DNA from: Candidatus Vogelbacteria bacterium CG22_combo_CG10-13_8_21_14_all_37_9
Lineage (GTDB): Bacteria > Patescibacteriota > Minisyncoccia > Phycocordibacterales > XYD1-FULL-46-19
DNA length: 12,648 nucleotides
Direction: 5' to 3'
Assembly: GCA_002772495.1 (NCBI GenBank)
Contig: PCSX01000033.1
Location: 1 to 12,648, forward strand
The notes beneath the pieces are model-generated. The model was not told where the DNA came from. It did no database searches and saw nothing but the letters and a program-made list of their open reading frames with translations. The translations under genes were made by a program, and so were the position numbers. Numbering within the stretch: the first letter of the stretch is position 1; every line of letters starts with the position of its first letter. This document shows positions 4,853 to 12,000 of this stretch, one piece after another.

Positions 4853-5617
4853 ATGTTTAATTTTCAAATTATTACTTTATTCCCCGAAGCGATTCGTCCA
4901 TATTTAGACGAGTCGATTTTGGGGCGAGCCCAGAAAGCTAAAAAAATTAAAATTACTTATTTTAATCCTCGTGATTTTTCTTTGGATAAACATCACAAAG
5001 TGGATAGTAAACCTTATGGTGGAGGACCGGGGATGGTCATGCAGATTGAACCGATTATTAGAGCGGTTCAATCTGCAAAATTAATCAGCCCAAGGCTGAT
5101 CCGCCTAGGGCGGAAAATTAAAAATCAATCCGCCAGCCGGCGGACAAAAATTATCATATTCAGTCCCAATGGGAAGCAGTTTACAAATACTTTAGCCACA
5201 AAATGGGCTAAATCTTATGATAATCTAATTTTGATTGCTGGCCATTATGAAGGGATTGATGCTCGGGTCAAAAAAATTCTAAAACTCTCCTCCACCAAAG
5301 ATTCCAGTGGAGCGAAGGCGGATGTTGAAGAAATTTCGATTGGACCTTATATTCTGACTGGTGGAGAAGTCCCAGCTTTAATTATTGTGGACGCCGTCGC
5401 TAGACAGATTCCAGGAATTTTAGGTAATCTCGATTCGCCAGAAGAAAAGAGAATTTCTAGTTCGGAGATTTACACTCGGCCGGAAATTTACATTCATCAA
5501 GGTAAAAAATATTCAGTACCTAAGATCTTACTGTCTGGTCATCATCTTAAGATCGAAAAGTGGAAACAGACTAGACGCGGACTTACGCGGACTAAACGCG
5601 GACAAGGCAATAAATAA
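4853..5617 (+). CDS. trmD: tRNA (guanine-37-N1)-methyltransferase TrmD with hairpin-bearing insertions
   Basis: TrmD methylates N1 of G37 next to the anticodon using AdoMet, preventing frameshifts. It is a SPOUT-class knotted enzyme acting as a dimer in the cytoplasm. The family pattern is clear: NPRDFSLDKHHKVD (38-51), PYGGGPGM (54-61), the AdoMet loops HYEGIDARV (131-139) and ISIGPYILTGGE (161-172), the catalytic Arg at 184 in DAVAR, YTRPE (207-211) and LLSGHH (226-231). Compared from memory with E. coli and H. influenzae TrmD, two extra segments stand out, about residues 77-98 and 144-157, both encoded by hairpin-forming DNA. The essential Asp169 of H. influenzae aligns by eye with Lys199, in SPEEKR. 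The C-terminal end (QTRRGLTRTKRGQGNK) is encoded by an 11-mer repeat. There is no Shine-Dalgarno sequence. The rimM and rplS genes that usually flank trmD are absent here. Confidence 0.93.
   Translation: MFNFQIITLFPEAIRPYLDESILGRAQKAKKIKITYFNPRDFSLDKHHKVDSKPYGGGPGMVMQIEPIIRAVQSAKLISPRLIRLGRKIKNQSASRRTKIIIFSPNGKQFTNTLATKWAKSYDNLILIAGHYEGIDARVKKILKLSSTKDSSGAKADVEEISIGPYILTGGEVPALIIVDAVARQIPGILGNLDSPEEKRISSSEIYTRPEIYIHQGKKYSVPKILLSGHHLKIEKWKQTRRGLTRTKRGQGNK
5040..5144. repeat. Cluster of four hairpins inside trmD
   Basis: Four inverted repeats follow one another in the coding sequence: a perfect 14-bp pair (5040-5053 with 5064-5077, loop 10); ATCAGCC/GGCTGAT (5084-5100, loop 3); TCCGCC/GGCGGA (5100-5114, loop 3); and TCCGCC/GGCGGA again (5129-5144, loop 4). 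The first lies in a conserved protein region, while the last three lie in a stretch that appears inserted relative to other TrmD proteins. The reading frame stays open throughout. Confidence 0.7.
5290..5322. repeat. Second hairpin-bearing insertion in trmD
   Basis: CTCCAC (5290-5295) pairs with GTGGAG (5307-5312) over an 11-base loop and is followed by GCGAAGGCGGA, which contains the GGCGGA half-site also seen at 5109-5114 and 5139-5144. It encodes a Ser/Lys-rich stretch between the ARV motif and the ISIG motif that is longer than in E. coli TrmD. Confidence 0.5.
5568..5603 (+). repeat. Degenerate 11-mer repeat encoding the TrmD C-terminus
   Basis: About three units related to GGACTAGACGC follow one another (GACTAGACGC, GGACTTACGC, GGACTAAACGC, then GGAC). 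One unit has 10 bases, so the repeat is read in changing frames. The same unit occurs at 4740-4761. Confidence 0.6.
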
Positions 5618-5639
5618 TCTCAAATTCATTACGGGGTTT

Positions 5640-5713
5640 AACCCGGCAGTAGATTTTGATTTAACACCTAGAGATGTGGAGTTATCCACAATGTCAAAAT
5701 TCACTACTGGGTT
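5640..5713. promoter_or_regulatory. Nested inverted repeat upstream of the rpoB promoter, contains a DnaA-box match
   Basis: Three arms pair in nested order: AACCC (5640-5644) with GGGTT (5709-5713), AGTAG (5648-5652) with CTACT (5704-5708), and ATTTTGA (5653-5659) with TCAAAAT (5694-5700). There is a 3-base bulge on each side. Inside is a smaller hairpin, TGTGGA/TCCACA (5675-5690), and TTATCCACA (5682-5690) is an exact match to the E. coli DnaA-box consensus. The right end overlaps the first two bases of the TTGACA box. It may be an operator or cruciform, or the 3' end structure of the trmD transcript. Confidence 0.55.
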
Positions 5714-5740
5714 GACAAAAAAAGTAAAAAGTAATAGAGT
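5712..5740 (+). promoter_or_regulatory. Probable rpoBC (or small RNA) promoter
   Basis: A perfect TTGACA (5712-5717) is followed by a 17-bp spacer and TAGAGT (5735-5740, 4 of 6). Initiation would be near 5747, leaving a leader of about 155 bases before rpoB that contains a hairpin and an intrinsic terminator. Confidence 0.55.
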
Positions 5741-5789
5741 AACAGGGAATCGGCAAGATTGAGTTACGGTTGATTATCTTGCTCTATTA
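5732..5789. promoter_or_regulatory. Inverted repeat spanning the -10 box and early leader
   Basis: TAATAGAG (5732-5739, covering most of the -10) pairs with CTCTATTA (5782-5789), and an inner stem CAAGAT (5754-5759) pairs with ATCTTG (5776-5781). GTAAC (5739-5743) could alternatively pair with GTTAC (5763-5767). The arrangement would suit an operator or, in a read-through transcript from trmD, alternative RNA folds. Confidence 0.4.
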
Positions 5790-5807
5790 TCTCATTTTTT
5801 AGTTTTT

Positions 5808-5841
5808 TAGCCCAAGGGGGAAGCTCGGGCTAGTTTTTTTG
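5808..5841 (+). terminator. Intrinsic terminator or attenuator before rpoB
   Basis: TAGCCC (5808-5813) pairs with GGGCTA (5827-5832) over a 13-base purine-rich loop, followed by G and seven T residues. It lies downstream of the 5712-5740 promoter and 61 bases before rpoB. It may attenuate rpoBC transcription, end a short RNA of about 95 bases, or end read-through from trmD. Confidence 0.65.
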
Positions 5842-5885
5842 TTTGTGCTAGTTTCAACTAAGTGTTTTTTTAAAAATTGATTTTA

Positions 5886-5891
5886 AATAAT
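5886..5891 (+). promoter_or_regulatory. Weak candidate -10 element next to rpoB
   Basis: AATAAT (5 of 6 to TATAAT) ends 11 bases before the rpoB ATG, the same geometry as the -10 boxes of rpsP and the RNase R gene, so a leaderless rpoB transcript is possible. No convincing -35 or TG extension is present, and the region is AT-rich, so chance is likely. Confidence 0.2.
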
Positions 5892-5902
5892 TTATTGTCC
5901 TT

Positions 5903-8900
5903 ATGAAGCAAAAACATTTCTCGCGCTATAAGAAGCCTTTGATTGATTTACCAAATTTAGTCGAGATTCAAACTAATTCATATCGCTGGTTAGTCGAGGA
6001 GGGGTTAAAAGAATTATTTAAGGAGTTTTCTCCAGTTAGAGATTATTCGGAGAAAAAATTTGAGTTGACTTTTAATAGTTTTCAACTTGATGAACCTAAA
6101 TTTGACGAATTTTACGCTAAAGATAATAAATTAACTTATGATGCTCCACTACGAGTACGAGTTAAATTAAAAAATAAAACTCTTAATTTAGAAAAAGAAC
6201 AAGAAATTTTCTTGGCTGATTTTCCGTTGATGACTTCGCACGGAACTTTTATTATCAATGGTATCGAACGAGTGGTGGTACCTCAACTTACTCGGTCTTT
6301 TGGAGTTTTCTTTACGGCTAATGAATCACGGGGCCGAAAATTATTTGGCGCTAAAATTATGCCTTCTCGCGGGGCTTGGATCGAACTGGAGACTGAAAAT
6401 GATGGAGTAATTTATGTTCGCATTGATCGAAAGCGAAAATTTCCAGTCGCCGCTCTTTTACGTATTTTGTCTGCTAGTGCTGGTAAAGATTTGACCAATG
6501 AAGAATTAATTTCAGTTTTTGCAAAACAGAAAGTGGATGTTTCTTTTATTCAAAAATCAATTGAAAAAGATCACGCTAAGACAACCGATGAAGCTTATTT
6601 AGAAGTTTACAAACGTTTGCGCGATTCTGATTTGGCTACAATCGCTAATGCCAAAGAATATGTTAATAGTCTCTTTAGTCGTGACAAATATGATTTATCA
6701 GTCGTTGGTCGTTTTCGTTTCAATCAGCGTTTTGGTTTACCGATCAATGATGAGGAAAAAGAGAAACGAGTCATTTCTTTTGAAGATTTTGTCTTAATTG
6801 TGACTCAAGTAATTACTTTAAATACTACTAAAGGTGCTCAAGAAGATGATATTGATCACTTGGGTTTCCGTCGAGTTCGTTGTGTTGGTGAAATGCTTCA
6901 ATCAAAATTGAAAGTTGGGATGACCCAAATGAAGCGCAATATTCAAGATCGAATGTCGACGATTGATGCAGTTACTCTGTTGCCAATTCAAATTATTAGC
7001 CCTCGACCACTACAAGCTCGGCTGAAAGAATTTTTCACCACCAACCAATTATCGCAGTTTATGAGTCAAGAAAATGTTTTGTCTGAAGTAGAACATCTTC
7101 GGACCCTATCGGCTCTAGGGCCAGGAGGTTTGACCCGAGAACGAGCTGGTTTGGAAGTTCGTGATGTGCACTCCTCTCATTACGGCCGAGTTTGTCCGAT
7201 TCACACTCCTGAAGGACCAAACATTGGTTTGATTCTCCACTTAGCTTCCTACGCTCGAATTAATGAATTTGGGGTAATTGAAGCGCCTTACGCGAAAGTG
7301 AAGAAAGGCAAAATTACTGATGAAATTGTCTATCTAAATGCTTTAGAAGAAGAACAACATGTCATTGCTCACGCTGCTAATCCTTATGATGATAGTGGTC
7401 ACTTTTTGGATGAAAAAATTGAAGTTCGACGTCAGACTGAACCAGGTTTGGCTAATCGCTCCGAAGTAGATTTCGTTGATGTGGCAGCCGGGGAAGCTTT
7501 TTCGATTGCCACTGGAATGATTCCTTTCTTGGAACATGATGATGCCAACCGAGCTCTGATGGGTTCAAACATGCAGAAACAAGCCGTGCCTTGTGTTCGA
7601 GTCGAAGCTCCTTTAGTGGCCACTGGAATGGAAACTATTGCCGCTCAATCTTCGGGACGCTTAGTTCGAGCTCTTGATTCAGGTGTGGTCACGGCGGTTG
7701 ATGGCCGAAAGATTAAAATCAAACGTGATCGTGATAATAAAGAAGATATTTATCCTTTGGCCACTTTTAAAATGACCAATGATTATACTTGTTTTAATCA
7801 ACGACCAGTCGTGGCGCTCGGGGTTAAAGTTAAGAAAGGGGATTTACTAGCCGATTCTTCTTCGAGCGTTGATGGTCAATTAGCTTTAGGTCAAAATGCT
7901 CTGGTCGCTTTTATATCTTGGCATGGTGCTAACTATGAAGATGCGATTATTTTATCTGAACGCTTAGTTAAAAATAGTACTTTTACTAGTGTCTATATTG
8001 AAGAATTTGATATCAGTGTTCGGGATACTAAATTAGGACCAGAAATTACCACTCATGACATCCCTAATATTGGCGAAACTAAATTGCGCAATCTTGATGA
8101 AGAGGGAATTGTGCGAATTGGAGCCGAGTTAGAACCCAATGATATTTTAGTTGGTAAAATTACCCCTAAAGGAGAGACGGAATTAACTCCAGAAGAAAGA
8201 TTGCTTCGATCGATTTTTGGCGAAAAATCTCGAGATGTTAAAGACACTAGTTTACGAATGCCTCATGGTAAAAAAGGCCGAGTGATTGGAGTGAAAGTTT
8301 TTTCTCGTGAACATGGCGATAAATTAGAGTCTGGAATTATCAAACGAATTCATGTTCAAGTAGCTAAAGTTAGAAATATTTCTGTCGGAGATAAGATGGC
8401 CGGTCGTCATGGTAATAAAGGAGTTATTTCTCGAGTTTTACCAGAAGAAGATATGCCGTACTTAGCTGATGGAACGCCGGTAGATGTTATTTTAACTCCC
8501 TTAGGTGTTCCTAGTCGAATGAACCTTGGTCAAATTTTTGAAATGCACTTAGGTTTGGCTGCTCATACTCTAAACTATCAAGCCATCACCCCAAATTTTA
8601 TGGGGGTGACAGACCAAGAGATTCGGGATGAACTTAAAACGGCTGGTTTTTCCGAAACTGGAAAAGTTCCTCTTTTTGATGGTCAGACTGGAGAACAGTT
8701 TGCTGACGACATTTCGATTGGCTATATGTATATTTTGAAGTTAGCCCACATGGTGGAAGACAAGATTCACATGCGTTCAATCGGACCTTATTCTCTTATC
8801 ACTCAACAGCCACTTGGTGGTCGATCCCAAGGTGGTGGTCAACGTTTTGGCGAAATGGAAGTCTGGGCTTTGGAAGGTTATGGAGCCGCTTATTCCTTAC

Positions 8901-9067
8901 GTGAAATGTTGACGATTAAATCTGACGATATCGTTGGTCGATCTCAAGCTTTTGATTCAATTGTTAGAGGCGAGCCAATCAAAGCGCCAAACTTACCAGC
9001 CTCTTTTTCAGTGGCTTTAAATGAGTTACGCGGTTTGGGCTTAGATATCGAACTTAAAAAAATCTAA
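5903..9067 (+). CDS. rpoB: RNA polymerase beta subunit
   Basis: This is the beta subunit of the core RNA polymerase; with beta' it forms the active-site cleft. The 1054 residues are short compared with E. coli beta (1342) and lack the lineage insertions. Landmarks are the rifamycin region (about 380-405, QLSQFMSQENVLSEV then SALGPGGLTRERAG), GRVCPIHTPEGPNIGL (428-443), the NYEDAIILSERLV segment with E679 and D680, the active-site lysines K831 and K839 in GDKMAGRHGNKG, and the C-terminal clamp part with LGGRSQGGGQRFGEMEVWALEGYGA. Positions equivalent to E. coli D516 and R529 are Ser388 and Thr401, which predicts reduced rifampicin binding. The start ATG has no Shine-Dalgarno sequence. rpoC follows after 15 bases, so the pair is co-transcribed. 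rplJ and rplL, the common upstream partners, are not here. Confidence 0.98.
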   Translation: MKQKHFSRYKKPLIDLPNLVEIQTNSYRWLVEEGLKELFKEFSPVRDYSEKKFELTFNSFQLDEPKFDEFYAKDNKLTYDAPLRVRVKLKNKTLNLEKEQEIFLADFPLMTSHGTFIINGIERVVVPQLTRSFGVFFTANESRGRKLFGAKIMPSRGAWIELETENDGVIYVRIDRKRKFPVAALLRILSASAGKDLTNEELISVFAKQKVDVSFIQKSIEKDHAKTTDEAYLEVYKRLRDSDLATIANAKEYVNSLFSRDKYDLSVVGRFRFNQRFGLPINDEEKEKRVISFEDFVLIVTQVITLNTTKGAQEDDIDHLGFRRVRCVGEMLQSKLKVGMTQMKRNIQDRMSTIDAVTLLPIQIISPRPLQARLKEFFTTNQLSQFMSQENVLSEVEHLRTLSALGPGGLTRERAGLEVRDVHSSHYGRVCPIHTPEGPNIGLILHLASYARINEFGVIEAPYAKVKKGKITDEIVYLNALEEEQHVIAHAANPYDDSGHFLDEKIEVRRQTEPGLANRSEVDFVDVAAGEAFSIATGMIPFLEHDDANRALMGSNMQKQAVPCVRVEAPLVATGMETIAAQSSGRLVRALDSGVVTAVDGRKIKIKRDRDNKEDIYPLATFKMTNDYTCFNQRPVVALGVKVKKGDLLADSSSSVDGQLALGQNALVAFISWHGANYEDAIILSERLVKNSTFTSVYIEEFDISVRDTKLGPEITTHDIPNIGETKLRNLDEEGIVRIGAELEPNDILVGKITPKGETELTPEERLLRSIFGEKSRDVKDTSLRMPHGKKGRVIGVKVFSREHGDKLESGIIKRIHVQVAKVRNISVGDKMAGRHGNKGVISRVLPEEDMPYLADGTPVDVILTPLGVPSRMNLGQIFEMHLGLAAHTLNYQAITPNFMGVTDQEIRDELKTAGFSETGKVPLFDGQTGEQFADDISIGYMYILKLAHMVEDKIHMRSIGPYSLITQQPLGGRSQGGGQRFGEMEVWALEGYGAAYSLREMLTIKSDDIVGRSQAFDSIVRGEPIKAPNLPASFSVALNELRGLGLDIELKKI

Positions 9068-9082
9068 TTTTGTTACTTAATC

Positions 9083-12000
9083 ATGCAAACGACTAAAAAT
9101 AAAACTTTTTTCTCAAGTAAAAGTGGAGAACATCCTACTGACTTTAATGCGGTCTCAATCAAATTAGCTTCTCCGGAGCGAATTCTCGAATGGTCTTATG
9201 GTGAAGTAACGAAACCAGAAACAATCAATTATCGTTCTGGTCGTTCGGAACGCAATGGTCTTTTTGATGAACGAATTTTTGGACCAGAAAAAGATTATGA
9301 ATGTTATTGTGGTAAATACAAACGCATTCGATATAAAGATATTATTTGTGAAAAATGTGGTGTCGAGGTCACTCGTTCTATTGTCCGTCGGGATCGAATG
9401 GGTCATATCGAATTAGCTAGTCCTGTCGCTCATATTTGGTATTTGCGAAATATTCCTTCTCGAATGGGTTTACTGCTTGATCTACCAGTTTCAGAATTAG
9501 AACGAGTAATTTATTTTGCCGGTTATGTTATCACTAAAGTCAATGAAGATGAAAAAGCCAAAGTGATGCGTGATTTAGATACGGAATTTAAAAATAAATT
9601 TAAAGCTCTAAGTACCGAAGACGAAAAAGAAAAATTAAAAGCCTCACTTCTTGATGCTAAACACCAGGTGGAAAATTTACGGGAGTGGTCGGTCTTAGAC
9701 GAAACGACTTATCATCGTCTATCACTTAAATACGGGACTGTTTTTGAAGCTTCGATTGGGGCGGAAGCAGTTTTCGATTTATTTAAACGAATTAACCTCG
9801 ATAAAATGTTGGTCGAAGTAAGTAATCGTTTAGAAAAAGCTGGTTCTTTGGAACGAGTAAAATTACAGAAACGCTTCAATTTAGTTAAAGCCATGATTCG
9901 ATCGGGAGTTCGACCAGAATGGATGTTTTTGAAAGTAATTCCAGTCATCCCGCCAGCTTTGCGACCGATGGTGGCTTTGGATGGTGGTCGTCATGCCACT
10001 TCTGATGTCAACGATCTCTACCGACGAGTGATTAATCGTAATAATCGCTTGAAAAAATTAATTGATCTTAATGCTCCGGAAGTTATTCTCCGTAATGAAA
10101 AACGAATTCTTCAAGAAGCAGTGGATGCTCTTTTAGATAATTCGATTCGCTCGGGTTCGGCTGGTGATGGAGCGATGAGTCAGGCTCAACGTCGACCACT
10201 TAAATCTTTAGCTGATTCTTTACGTGGAAAACAAGGACGTTTTCGCCAAAATTTACTTGGTAAACGAGTCGATTATTCTGGTCGCTCGGTGATTGTGGTT
10301 GGTCCAGAATTAAAAATTGGCCAATGTGGTTTACCTAAACACATGGCTCTTGAATTATTCCGTCCCTTTGTTATTTCTAAAATTTTAGAACGAGAATTAG
10401 CCTTCAATATTCGAGGAGCGGGACGTCTAATTGATGAGAGTACCCCTGAAGTGTGGGCTATTTTGGAAGAAGTGATTGAAGGTCGTTATGTCTTCTTAAA
10501 CCGAGCGCCTTCACTTCATCGTCTGTCGGTTCAAGCTTTTCAACCAGTCTTGATTGAAGGTAATGCCATTCAATTGCATCCTTTAGTTTGTGCTCCGTTT
10601 AACGCTGACTTCGACGGTGATCAAATGGCCGTTCACGTGCCCTTAACTGAACGAGCTCAAGAAGAGGCTCGAGATTTAATTGCCTCTAATAAAAACTTAC
10701 TTAAACCTTCTTCGGGAGATATTGTCGCTAATATGCGAATGGATATTGTTTTAGGTTGTTATTGGGTCACTAGACTTATCGAGGGTGAACCGGGTGAAGG
10801 AGCTTATTTCTCTAGTCCTAATGCGGCTATTATGGCTTATGATTTTAATCATCTATCTTTACGGGCCAAAATAAAAATTGTTGGTGGTAAAAAAGAAAAA
10901 TACGGAGAATTTTCTGGCCAGATTTTTGAAACTTCAGTTGGCCGAATTCTTTTCAACACCAATTTACCATCTGATTTCGGATTTATTAATTTTGAGGTCA
11001 CTGGTAAAGTGATGAATCGTTTGATTGAAGATTTAATGTCTAAATATGGAATGGATCGGATGTCAGATATTCTAGATAATCTTAAATCTTTTGGTTTTAA
11101 GTATGCGACTAAATCGGGAATCACTTGGGGTATGGATGATGTTAATGTCCCAGTAGAAAAAGAGGCGATTATCGCTTCGGCTCGAAAAGAAGTCGAAATG
11201 TTAGACGAAAAATTCCAAGATGGTTTATTGTCGGATCGAGAAAGATATCGTTTGACTATTGAAGTCTGGAATCGAACTAAAAGTCAAATTGAAAAATTAA
11301 TTTTACCATCCCTACCACCTGATGGACCGGTGGCTTCAATGCTTAATTCTAATGCTCGAGGTTCAATTAGTCAGATTGCTCAAATGGCGGGAATGAAAGG
11401 TTTGATTATCAACACGGCCGGTCATTTATTGGAGTACCCAGTTATTCCTTCTTATAAAGAAGGTTTATCGCCAATCGAATACTTTATTACCACTCACGGT
11501 TCTCGTAAAACTTTGGCGGATACGGCTCTTAATACAGCTAAAGCTGGTTATTTGACTCGCAAATTAGTCGATGTCTCTCAAGATGTTATTATTAAAGAAG
11601 CTGATTGTGGTGATAAAGACGGCAAAACTATTTCCTTAGCTTATGTTACGGGATTTAATACTGGCTTGGCTAATTTGATTAAAGGCCGAATTCTTTTGAA
11701 AGATGTTTTAGATGTTGAGGGTAAATTACTCTTTAAAAAGGGTCATCTCTTAAACTTGTCTGATGCTCGCGTGATTGATGAAGCTAAAGTGCCTGAAGTG
11801 ACTGTTCGCACCCCTTTGACTTGTAAAACGATTAAAGGTTTGTGTCAGAAATGTTATGGCCAAGATTTGGGCCGAGGTCATCTAGTGGCTGTTGGTGAAC
11901 CAGTGGGGGTAGTGGCCGCTCAAGCGATTGGGGAACCGGGGACTCAATTGACGATGAGAACTAAACATACTGGTGGTATTAGTACTGGTGGGATTGATAT

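Noticed and set aside
4825..4853. TTGACT before trmD as a promoter
   Set aside because: The -35-like box overlaps the terminator stem, and no acceptable -10 lies 16-18 bp downstream.
5747..5841. A known RNA family (SRP RNA, tmRNA, preQ1 or fluoride riboswitch) before rpoB
   Set aside because: I see none of the conserved motifs of these families; only the promoter, stems and terminator can be supported.
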